A stretch of 64,000 nucleotides of DNA from CAXWPM01 sp965206125. GTDB lineage: Bacteria > Acidobacteriota > Terriglobia > 20CM-2-55-15. The translations under genes were made by a program, and so were the position numbers. The notes under the pieces were generated by a model. It had not been told where the DNA came from. It did no database searches and saw only the letters and a program-made list of their open reading frames with translations. Shown here piece after piece: positions 42,205 to 49,560 of this stretch (positions are counted from its first letter, which is position 1; each line of letters opens with the position of its first letter). The stretch covers positions 780,112-844,111 of the forward strand of contig CBDBIN010000045.1 in NCBI GenBank assembly GCA_965206125.1, written 5' to 3'.

Positions 42205-43185
42205 ATGACTGACGCTGGCGAAGTCGCACGGTCGTTCTGGGTCGTTGGACCGGGCCGCGGCGAAATCCGTACCGAGCCGTTACCGCAGCCAACCGAGCAA
42301 GAGGTTCTTGTCCGGACACTCTACACCGGTATCAGCCGCGGCACGGAAACGCTGGTGTTCAACGGCCGGGTCCCGCCAAGCGAATTCGAGCGAATGCGGG
42401 CGCCATTCCAAACGGGGGATTTCCCCGCGCCGGTCAAGTACGGGTACATCAATGTCGGACGAGTGGAACGTGGGCCGGCCACGCTCCAGGATCGCGTCGT
42501 TTTCTGTCTCTATCCACATCAGACGCGCTACGTAGTGCCGGCCGAAGCCGTGCATCCGTTGCCTGGCGATGTGCCGGCTGAACGCGCGGTGCTCGCAGCC
42601 AACCTGGAATCCGCGGTCAATGGCCTGTGGGATGCTGCCCCGATGGTCGGCGACAGGATCGGGGTCGTCGGCGCTGGAACGCTGGGTTGTCTGACGGCGT
42701 GGCTGGCAGCAGGGATTCCCGGGTGTCGGGTCGAACTGATCGATATCGATCCCGACAAGGCCCGAATCGCCGGCGCCCTGGGCCTCGGCTTTCGGTTACC
42801 CGAGGACGCGACTAAGGATGCCGATCTGGTCCTTCACGCCAGCGCGACGGCCGAAGGCCTCTCCACGTGTCTCGGGCTCGCGGGTTTCGAGGCGAGGGTC
42901 GTCGAGCTGAGCTGGTTCGGCAACAACAGGCCGGCCCTCGCTTTGGGGGAGGCATTTCACAGTCGTCGCTTGAGCTTGCACGCGTCGCAGGTCGGCGCCA
43001 TCGCCCCTGCTCAACGTGGCCGTTGGAGCGCGGGCCGCCGCCTGGAACTCGTCCTGCGACTGCTCGCGGATCCCGCGTTGGATTCATTGATAACAGGCCA
43101 GAGCCAGTTCGATGAACTGCCGGCCGTCATGAAAACACTCGCGACTACCCCCGACGGCACGTTGTGCCATCGGATCGTCTACTAG
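42205..43185 (+). CDS. MDR-superfamily alcohol dehydrogenase-like oxidoreductase
   Basis: 326 residues. The N-terminal GroES-like domain has LVRTLYTGISRGTETLVFNG, in which the usual catalytic-zinc Cys is absent and SRGTE stands in its place. The Rossmann domain has VGAGTLGCLTAWLA with Asp in ELIDID, fitting NAD-type binding. First gene of a plus-strand operon followed by the PTPS-like gene 52 bp later. Related SRGTE-type proteins occur in biosynthetic clusters. The substrate is unknown. Confidence 0.82.
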   Translation: MTDAGEVARSFWVVGPGRGEIRTEPLPQPTEQEVLVRTLYTGISRGTETLVFNGRVPPSEFERMRAPFQTGDFPAPVKYGYINVGRVERGPATLQDRVVFCLYPHQTRYVVPAEAVHPLPGDVPAERAVLAANLESAVNGLWDAAPMVGDRIGVVGAGTLGCLTAWLAAGIPGCRVELIDIDPDKARIAGALGLGFRLPEDATKDADLVLHASATAEGLSTCLGLAGFEARVVELSWFGNNRPALALGEAFHSRRLSLHASQVGAIAPAQRGRWSAGRRLELVLRLLADPALDSLITGQSQFDELPAVMKTLATTPDGTLCHRIVY

Positions 43186-43237
43186 TGGCCTGTACCCCCC
43201 ATATTGGGACCAGCCACTAAAAGGCAGAAGGACTCTC

Positions 43238-43651
43238 ATGTACACCGTTTCAGTTCGGGACCATTTCATGATCGCGCACAGCTTCGAGGGCGAGGCATTC
43301 GGTCCGGCCCAGAACCTTCACGGAGCCACGTACGTCGTCGATGTGGAACTGCGCAGACCGAAACTGGACGAAGACGGCGTCGTCGTCGACATCGGTCTGG
43401 CTGGCGAGGTACTCACCTCCGTGCTGTCGCAGCTCAACTACCGCAACCTCGATGAGGAGTCGGCCTTCACGGCCCGGAACACGACTACCGAGTTCCTGGC
43501 GTATATCATTTTCGAGCGGCTGGCGAAACGGATTCAAGACGGGGAACTCGGTCCATCCGCGCGGGGACTGACGTCGATGCGTGTGACTTTGCACGAATCG
43601 CATATCGCATGGGCGGCCTACGAGAACGAACTGGCAAATCCGGACCAGTGA
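43238..43651 (+). CDS. 6-pyruvoyl-tetrahydropterin synthase/QueD homologue lacking catalytic residues
   Basis: 137 residues with the PTPS tunnel fold pattern (FMIAHSFEG, NLHGATYVVDVELRR, LNYRNLDEESAFTARNTTTEFLAYIIFERL, MRVTLHESHIAWAAY). His14 and His28 occupy two of three zinc positions. The third, normally the His of an HGH motif, is Ala30. The active-site Cys is absent from the segment before LHG, and the Asp-His dyad (LDHxN in active enzymes) is Asn-Tyr (LNYRN). The conserved Glu of LHES remains. It may therefore catalyse a different reaction or bind a pterin. Confidence 0.85.
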   Translation: MYTVSVRDHFMIAHSFEGEAFGPAQNLHGATYVVDVELRRPKLDEDGVVVDIGLAGEVLTSVLSQLNYRNLDEESAFTARNTTTEFLAYIIFERLAKRIQDGELGPSARGLTSMRVTLHESHIAWAAYENELANPDQ

Positions 43652-44760
43652 ACAGTCCCATGAACGGGCCTGCCCTCGATCATCGCGCTCCCGTGTTGAG
43701 CCTCCTGCTACCGGGCGATCTCAAAACCCGGACCGGGGGATACATCTACGATCGACGGGTCACCGAGGGCCTGGGTCGACTCGGCTGGCAGATCGATGTG
43801 CGGTCTCTCGATCCGAGTTTTCCGCAACCGAACTCCGCCGCGCTTCGGCACGCCCGCGGCGTGCTCGCCGACATACCGGGCGGACGCATCGTCGTCATCG
43901 ACGGCCTGGCACTCGGCGGCTTGTCGGCCCTGCTTGAAGCGGAGGCGGAGCGGCTTTGCCCCCTCGCCCTGATCCATCATCCCCTGGCGCTGGAGACCGG
44001 GTTGGATGCGGCCACCGCGCGCCTGCTAGAGCAATCGGAACGCGCTTCGCTTCGGTTCGTGCGGCGCATCGTCGTGACGAGTTCGTGGACATCCGAGATC
44101 CTGGCCGGGTACGGCGTGTCGGCCGATCGGATCCGAGTCGTTCAGCCGGGGATCGACACGCCCCTGGGCCGGCTTGTCCTGCCTCCCAACTCTCCCGACG
44201 ACACGTCGCTCAACCTGCTCTCGGTTGCGACGTTGACGCCGCGCAAAGGTCATGCGGTGCTGTTCGATGCGCTTGCCCGGCTCAGCGATCGACGCTGGCA
44301 CCTCCGTTGCGCCGGCAGCCTGACTCGCGACCCAACGACCGTCGATCGGTTGCGACGACAGATCGATCGCCTGGGGCTCGGCACGAGAATCAGCTTGCTC
44401 GGGGAAGTCGATCGGCCGGACCTTGATCGGTACTACGCAAGCGCAGACCTGTTCGTGCTCGCCTCATACATGGAAGGTTACGGAATGGCGTTGGCCGAGG
44501 CCGTCGCGTATGGCATCCCGGTCGTCAGCACACTGGCTGGAGCGATCCCCGATACCGTTCCGCCGAATGCCAGCCTGCTCGTCGAACCGGGTGACGAGGG
44601 AGCGCTGGCGAAGGCACTGGCCAAGATCATGGACAATCCCGACATGCGACGGCGGCTTGCCCTCAACGCTATCGCAGCCGGCAAGCACGTGCGGACCTGG
44701 AGCGACGCCTCCCGGGAGTTTGCCGCGGCGCTCGAGGGCTTGATGGATACCAGGTCGTGA
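43648..44760 (+). CDS. Glycosyltransferase family 4 (GT-B)
   Basis: 370 residues from GTG 43648, which overlaps the PTPS stop as GTGA; ATG 43660 is the alternative start. The N-terminal domain carries GDLKTRTGGYIYDRRVTEGL. The C-terminal GT1 domain carries SVATLTPRKGHAVLFDAL and the E(x7)E donor-binding region ASYMEGYGMALAEAVAYGIPVVST. It would transfer a sugar from a nucleotide sugar to a small molecule or lipid. Its tight coupling to the PTPS-like and methyltransferase genes suggests that they act on the same product. Confidence 0.9.
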   Translation: MNSPMNGPALDHRAPVLSLLLPGDLKTRTGGYIYDRRVTEGLGRLGWQIDVRSLDPSFPQPNSAALRHARGVLADIPGGRIVVIDGLALGGLSALLEAEAERLCPLALIHHPLALETGLDAATARLLEQSERASLRFVRRIVVTSSWTSEILAGYGVSADRIRVVQPGIDTPLGRLVLPPNSPDDTSLNLLSVATLTPRKGHAVLFDALARLSDRRWHLRCAGSLTRDPTTVDRLRRQIDRLGLGTRISLLGEVDRPDLDRYYASADLFVLASYMEGYGMALAEAVAYGIPVVSTLAGAIPDTVPPNASLLVEPGDEGALAKALAKIMDNPDMRRRLALNAIAAGKHVRTWSDASREFAAALEGLMDTRS

Positions 44761-45641
44761 GCGATTTTCGGCCTGACTGGCTCAGCTTGCGGGAACCTCT
44801 CGATGCCCGATCGCGCGCCGCATCCCTCGCCCCGATCATCGCCGCAGCGCTCCGCGGGGCCGGTCCGCCCGACATCACGATTCAGGTCGTCGACCTCGGG
44901 GCGGGCACCGGTGCAAACCTTCGTTACGTGGCGCCACTGCTTGGCGGCCCGCAGGGCTGGATAGCGGCGGACCAGGATCCATCGCTACTCGAGACCATGA
45001 ACCTCCGAATGCGGGACTGGGCAGAGTCGATGGACGCCGAGGTCGACGAAGAGGGCGACGGCCGGATCACGGTGCGCGCAGACCTCTTCGAGTGCCACAT
45101 CAGCACAGTCTCCATCGATCTGGGGACCGAACTCGATCGGCTGGCGTTGCCCGACGGTGCTTTGGTCACGGCGTCCGCATTGCTCGACCTGGTATCTGAA
45201 GACTGGCTTTGGCGGTTGGCCCGAAGCTCGGCGGACCGTGCGGCGCCGGTGTGGTTCGCCCTGTCCTACGACGGACGCGTCGAGTGCAATCCGGAGGAAC
45301 CGGAGGATCTTGAAGTTCTTAATCTCTTCAACAGGCACCAGCGGACCGACAAAGGTTTCGGTCCGGCGCTGGGCCCGGGTGCCGCGCGAAAGGCGGCTGA
45401 AATCTTCGCCGACCACGGCTACCGCACGTGCTCGGAACCAAGCGACTGGCGAGTGGGATCGGACAGCAAGCCGCTGCAACGCGCTCTGCTCGACGGATGG
45501 TTCCGAGCCGCATGCGAAGTCGATCCGAGCAGGTCGTCAAAGTTCGGCGAATGGAGAGAACGACGCCGGGCACACATCGATAACGGACGATCTGAGATGA
45601 TCGTCGGACACGTCGATGTGATCGGCACACCGCGGAGGTAG
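44757..45641 (+). CDS. Class I SAM-dependent methyltransferase
   Basis: 294 residues, GTG start overlapping the glycosyltransferase stop (GTGA), the same coupling as the gene before. Motif I is IQVVDLGAGTGANLRYVAPLL (split at the loop) with the acidic motif II WIAADQDPSLL. A DGALVTASALLDLVSEDWLWRL segment follows. The acceptor is unknown. It ends 2 bp before the DoxX-like gene. Confidence 0.88.
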   Translation: MSDFRPDWLSLREPLDARSRAASLAPIIAAALRGAGPPDITIQVVDLGAGTGANLRYVAPLLGGPQGWIAADQDPSLLETMNLRMRDWAESMDAEVDEEGDGRITVRADLFECHISTVSIDLGTELDRLALPDGALVTASALLDLVSEDWLWRLARSSADRAAPVWFALSYDGRVECNPEEPEDLEVLNLFNRHQRTDKGFGPALGPGAARKAAEIFADHGYRTCSEPSDWRVGSDSKPLQRALLDGWFRAACEVDPSRSSKFGEWRERRRAHIDNGRSEMIVGHVDVIGTPRR

Positions 45642-45643
45642 CA

Positions 45644-46024
45644 ATGAATATCGCACTTTGGATCGCACAGGCGCTGCTGGCGGCCATGTTCACGTTGATT
45701 GGCTATAGCCATGCGGTTCCGCCAATACAGGAGGTCGTCGGGGCGTTTCCATCATTGGCGGATCTTTCGCCAGGCCTGATTCGGTTCATCGGTGTCTCGG
45801 AATTGCTCGGAGCGCTGGGTCTGATACTGCCGGGCCTCACAGGCATTCGACCCGGGCTGACAGCCCTGGCGGCAGCGGGACTCGGGATCATCATGGCGAT
45901 GGCAACCGGTTTTCACCTCATCCGCGCCGAGTACACCGCAGCAATCCTCCCCGTCATCTTTCTTGCGACCGCGGGATTCGTCGTATACGGCCGACGGGCC
46001 GGGCAAGGTTCCGAGCGACATTAG
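45644..46024 (+). CDS. DoxX-like family membrane protein
   Basis: 126 residues with four hydrophobic segments typical of the DoxX-like family (IAQALLAAMFTLIGYSHA, RFIGVSELLGALGLILPGL, LTALAAAGLGIIMAMATGFHLIR, AAILPVIFLATAGFVVY). It starts 2 bp after the methyltransferase stop with GGAGG upstream, so it is the last gene of the operon. The molecular function of this family is not settled. Confidence 0.85.
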   Translation: MNIALWIAQALLAAMFTLIGYSHAVPPIQEVVGAFPSLADLSPGLIRFIGVSELLGALGLILPGLTGIRPGLTALAAAGLGIIMAMATGFHLIRAEYTAAILPVIFLATAGFVVYGRRAGQGSERH

Positions 46025-46113
46025 CAGCTTCGTCGTAGATACCATCGCCAACCCCACGAGATTCGCTATAGAACGGCGGAGCACTCCTCTTCGATCTTTT
46101 AAGTAAAGCACTC

Positions 46114-46142
46114 TTGACATATAGTCCAGGCCCATTTACACT
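46114..46142 (+). promoter_or_regulatory. Sigma-70-type promoter of the membrane protein/XRE pair
   Basis: TTGACA (46114-46119), a 17-bp spacer, then TACACT (46137-46142), 44 bp before the ATG at 46187. CTTGACA at 46113-46119 is repeated in inverted form as TGTCAAG at 46149-46155, and TCAAG occurs again at 46172-46176 next to the AAGGAGA ribosome site. These are candidate operators for the XRE protein. Confidence 0.6.
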
Positions 46143-46186
46143 TCATGGTGTCAAGTAACATTTATATTTAGTCAAGGAGACAGACC

Positions 46187-46615
46187 ATGGAGAGAACTTG
46201 GTGGGAACGATTCACATGTAGTGCCGACGTGACGGAACGCGACAGGCGAAACTCAAGGATCGTCAATTACTGGGCGTTCTCCTGGATGGCTGTCTGGGTC
46301 GGGGCAACCTTCCTCATCAAAGGCGAGTTGGTGACGGGGGAAGCGACCTTGATGGCCCTCGCCCTGGCGCCAAACATTCTGGGGGTCGCGACAGTCCGTG
46401 CCTACATCAGGTTCCTGCAGGAGGCCGAAGAGCTGCAACGCAAGGTCCAGTTGGACGCGCTTGCAGTCGGCTTCGGGGTCGGCATGGTTGCGATTGTCGG
46501 GCTTGAACTCCTCGGTGACATCGGCTTTTTCGAAGCCGGTCCTTCCGATGCGCTGATGTTCATGATCATGGCCTATTCCCTGGGTGTGATGCTTGGATGG
46601 CGGCGCTACCGATGA
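46187..46615 (+). CDS. Four-helix membrane protein paired with an XRE regulator
   Basis: 142 residues with roughly four transmembrane segments (VNYWAFSWMAVWVGATFLI, ATLMALALAPNILGVATV, AVGFGVGMVAIVGLELL, ALMFMIMAYSLGVMLGW). AAGGAGA is 6 nt before the ATG. The last codons overlap the start of the regulator (ATGA). Small DUF2178-like membrane proteins are often coupled to HTH regulators like this one. The family assignment is tentative and the function unknown. Confidence 0.78.
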   Translation: MERTWWERFTCSADVTERDRRNSRIVNYWAFSWMAVWVGATFLIKGELVTGEATLMALALAPNILGVATVRAYIRFLQEAEELQRKVQLDALAVGFGVGMVAIVGLELLGDIGFFEAGPSDALMFMIMAYSLGVMLGWRRYR

Positions 46616-46824
46616 AAAACCGCATCAAGGTACTACGCGCCGAGCGGGACTGGACTCAGGCGGAATTGGCCCGCGAACTCGAGGTGTCGCGACAGACGGT
46701 CAATGCCATTGAAACCGGCCGCTACGATCCCAGCCTGCCGCTCGCCTTTCGCATCGCAGAAATGTTTGGGCTGCCGATCGAGACGGTATTCTTTCCGGCC
46801 GGCGGAGCCAAGCAGGAGTCATAG
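46612..46824 (+). CDS. Small XRE-family transcriptional regulator
   Basis: 70 residues from ATG 46612, overlapping the previous stop. A single helix-turn-helix covers the protein: IKVLRAERDWTQAELARELEVSRQTVNAIETGRYDPSLPLAFRIAEMFG, with the recognition helix SRQTVNAIE, and a short tail IETVFFPAGG. It resembles YozG/YgzD-like regulators of about 70 residues. It probably controls its own operon through the repeats around the promoter. Confidence 0.92.
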   Translation: MKNRIKVLRAERDWTQAELARELEVSRQTVNAIETGRYDPSLPLAFRIAEMFGLPIETVFFPAGGAKQES

Positions 46825-46855
46825 GGGCGGTTTGCAAGGGTGGCCGCCGTCAGAG

Positions 46856-47375
46856 CTAGCTCGACGACGGCAGGAGCCCGCCGAACGCGTCCATGTGCCA
46901 GGCCTCGCGCATCGGGACTTCCCAGCGACCGGCGCGGAACCCACCCGCCGTGGCGACCGTGGTGTCGAAGACGATGGTGTTCTCGTCGACGGCCCCCTGC
47001 TTGGCCAGGTCGCGGAACGCCAGACGGTCCACGCGTCGGATTCCCCCGTCGGCGTGCCGGTAGAACACCAGGTTGCCCCCGCCCGCGAAATCGATACCCG
47101 CAGCCCGGCTGAACCCCTGAAGGTTCCGGACCATGCTGTCGATCGAGCAGCCCCGAGAGCCCCACCATCGATTCATCCACGCAGATGACCACGAACCGGT
47201 CGTGAAGCAACTGCCAGGTCGGCGCCACGGCCTGCTGGTGCGAATGCCACTGGGCGAGGAAGTCGGCCATGCAGTCCTGAAGTGCCTGGACCTCGTCCGC
47301 CGTCAGAGTGCGTTCGGCGCCGTAGGTCCACAGGCGGGCGGAATCGGGGAGGTCGGAGAACTGAAGTACGGGCAT
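46856..47375 (-). pseudogene. Conserved hypothetical protein gene with a one-base frameshift
   Basis: The first 75 codons from ATG 47375 read MPVLQFSDLPDSARLWTYGAERTLTADE to FVVICVDESMVGLSG. The homologous continuation CSIDSMVRNLQGFSRAAGIDFAGG ... DRLAFRDLAKQGAVDENTIVFDTTVATAGGFRAGRWEVP lies in the next frame and ends at 46856. Removing one G from the four-base run at 47151-47154 joins the two into about 172 residues, matching a conserved family I recall from other bacteria (sometimes mislabelled as ABC transporter ATPase). This is a sequencing error or a recent mutation. Function unknown. Confidence 0.68.
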
Positions 47376-47604
47376 GGCCTACCTTCCTATTGAATCAGAG
47401 TTAGTCGTGATGGCTCGCCTGCCCGGTCATTTCCACGTGAACTGCTCGCCACCGGGCGTCGAGGGACTTCACCTATCAAGTTAACACAGCGCTGCGGTAC
47501 CTCGTCATGCAGTCCTTGCAACAGAGAATTCTAAAGTTTTTCGTTAACACTAACGTCTATTCCAATTCTGCCCCCATATTCACCCCGAGCCTCGAACCAC
47601 CTGT

Positions 47605-48426
47605 TTATTTGAGTGCCGTCCATCCCATCACTGCGATAAGGGTGTAATAAATATTGTTGAGCATGTGAAATGCAATGGCCGCTTTCACAGATCCTGTTCG
47701 GGCAAATATCCAGCCCCAAGCAGCGCTAAACATAAAATACATCGGCCATAAGGCCATCGGTCCATGACCGAGTGTAAACAACAGGGAGGTTACCGTGATG
47801 GCACCCCATACCGGCATGCGCTTGGCCAGGGCCGACTGAAAATAGCCCCGAAACACCAGTTCCTCGAGAACCGGTCCCACCACGATTGCCAACACAAGAA
47901 AACCGATAATCCCATAGGCTGAACCGCTCTCCACGAAATGAGCGAACACTTCCGACGCCCCGCCAACAACGTTTACCTCGCCGAACAACGGTAAAACAAC
48001 TGCTCGATAAACCCAGGTCAATAGCCGAACTGATACAAAAGTAATTGAAACCAACAGCACGGTCGGGCTGACGCCCAAACAACTGGGCCGCAACCCGATC
48101 TGCGGCCCGAAAGTTGAGCCGAATCGTCGTAAATCGAACCAAATCCAGATGAGCGTAATCGCGCCGCCGCCAAGCACAGATACGAGCCCAACAACATTGG
48201 TATCAACAGGGCCAGCGCCGTCGCTTGTGCCACCAATCAAACCAGCAATAAATGAATACCCCAGGCCTATCAACATCTGGCTACCAAACATGATTCCCAA
48301 GGCAAGGAAGCCACGTTTTACCGTTAGCTGATAGGGGGAAGCAGAGGATGGAAGGCCACTTGGGCCTGGTGTGTTTTCTTTTGAGGCCGCATTAGGTCGA
48401 ACGTCGGCTGAATCGGTCTCGGTCAT
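47605..48426 (-). CDS. CPBP-family intramembrane (CAAX-type) protease
   Basis: 273 residues from ATG 48426, with AGGGGG 5 nt upstream (an open frame extends to 48462). Eight or so hydrophobic segments. The family motifs are GPVLEELVFRGYF (the EExxxR motif), SLLFTLGHG (FxxxH) and AFHMLNNIYY at the C-terminus. Bacterial members process or bind membrane proteins and sometimes confer bacteriocin immunity. The substrate here is unknown. The surrounding DNA is more AT-rich than the neighbouring genes. Confidence 0.9.
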   Translation of the reverse strand: MTETDSADVRPNAASKENTPGPSGLPSSASPYQLTVKRGFLALGIMFGSQMLIGLGYSFIAGLIGGTSDGAGPVDTNVVGLVSVLGGGAITLIWIWFDLRRFGSTFGPQIGLRPSCLGVSPTVLLVSITFVSVRLLTWVYRAVVLPLFGEVNVVGGASEVFAHFVESGSAYGIIGFLVLAIVVGPVLEELVFRGYFQSALAKRMPVWGAITVTSLLFTLGHGPMALWPMYFMFSAAWGWIFARTGSVKAAIAFHMLNNIYYTLIAVMGWTALK

Positions 48427-48530
48427 AGTCCCCCTGATTGCGCTGTGTCGGAAGCCCAGCAATCACCCGCAAAAGAACAATCGTAAAGTTTGCAGCATGA
48501 AACGGTAGCGAACCACGCTACCCTCTCCGT

Positions 48531-49382
48531 ATGGAATGGATTGAGACCTTGAATCAAATCCTGGACTTTCGCGCACTCGAAGTTGGTGGCAGCGCCATAA
48601 CCGCGAAGCATATCCTCCTTTTCGCAGTCGTTCTCCTGATTACCCGCTACGCCTCCCGGACCACTCGTCGTGTTCTCAATGAGCACATTCTGAAGAGTGT
48701 GGAGCCGGCGCCGCGATACGTCATTCTTCGAATCACTGGATACGCGGTGTGGGTGGTTGGAATCATCGTCGCGCTGGATTTTCTGAGCATCGATCTGACG
48801 GCTCTTGCAGTTGTCGCCGGCGGGCTGGGCATCGGTATAGGTTTTGGTCTGCAGAATGTCGTCTCCAACTTCGTGTCCGGACTTGTGCTTCTGCTCGAAC
48901 AGCCGATCCGGATACACGACCGCATCACGGTGGAGAATGTCGAGGGAAACGTCGTCGACATCCACTTCCGATCCACGACCATCGTCACCAACGACAACAT
49001 TGCGATCATCGTCCCCAATTCCCAGTTCATCAATCAGACCGTGACCAACTGGTCGCACGGAGATCCGACCATCAGAGTTCATGTGCCTGTGGGAGTTGCT
49101 TATGGTTCCGATGTCGAACTGGTCACGCGGATTCTCGAAGATGTTGCTGCCAAGACGAACCATGTCCTCAAGAATCCGTCACCGGAAGTCCGGTTCAACG
49201 AGTTCGGAGATTCGTCGCTGAACTTCGAGTTGCTGGTATGGAGTGACGACCCGCCTGGACACTTGGCGCTCCGCAGTCAGCTTAACTACGCGATCGATGC
49301 CGATTTTCGGCGGCATGGTGTCGAGATTCCGTTCCCGCAGCGGGTCGTCCACATCGAGTCCGACGAAAAGACGGTCGCCTGA
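48531..49382 (+). CDS. MscS-family mechanosensitive ion channel
   Basis: 283 residues: three N-terminal hydrophobic helices (AKHILLFAVVLLITRYA, YVILRITGYAVWVVGIIVALDFL, ALAVVAGGLGIGIGFGLQNVVSNFVSGLVLL, the last being the pore helix rich in Gly and Ala). A beta domain follows (PIRIHDRITVENVEGNVVDIHFRSTTIVTNDNIAIIVPNSQFINQ, split), then a C-terminal alpha/beta domain. It acts as an osmotic release valve in the inner membrane. Transcribed divergently from the CPBP protease. Confidence 0.93.
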   Translation: MEWIETLNQILDFRALEVGGSAITAKHILLFAVVLLITRYASRTTRRVLNEHILKSVEPAPRYVILRITGYAVWVVGIIVALDFLSIDLTALAVVAGGLGIGIGFGLQNVVSNFVSGLVLLLEQPIRIHDRITVENVEGNVVDIHFRSTTIVTNDNIAIIVPNSQFINQTVTNWSHGDPTIRVHVPVGVAYGSDVELVTRILEDVAAKTNHVLKNPSPEVRFNEFGDSSLNFELLVWSDDPPGHLALRSQLNYAIDADFRRHGVEIPFPQRVVHIESDEKTVA

Positions 49383-49401
49383 TCGAGCAGGATCCAACGC
49401 C

Positions 49402-49560
49402 TTATTGGTTCTCCAGGAAATCTTCCTTCAACACCTTCCGCCCGCCAAGGGCGGTGCGGAAACTCCACAGCGCCAACACCAGCACGAAACCAAGCCCAAG
49501 GAACGCCGTGCCCGCATACCACACCGAGAAATCAGTGGTCAGGGGTGCACGAAACAGGAG
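49402..49560 (-). pseudogene. C-terminal remnant of a serine/threonine-kinase-like membrane protein
   Basis: About 50 codons read FRAPLTTDFSVWYAGTAFL, a hydrophobic helix GLGFVLVLALWSFRTALGG, then a stop. WYAG followed by a single membrane helix resembles the end of acidobacterial Ser/Thr protein kinases. It begins directly after the amidohydrolase stop and in the same frame, so it marks a recombination junction. No promoter or start. Confidence 0.45.
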
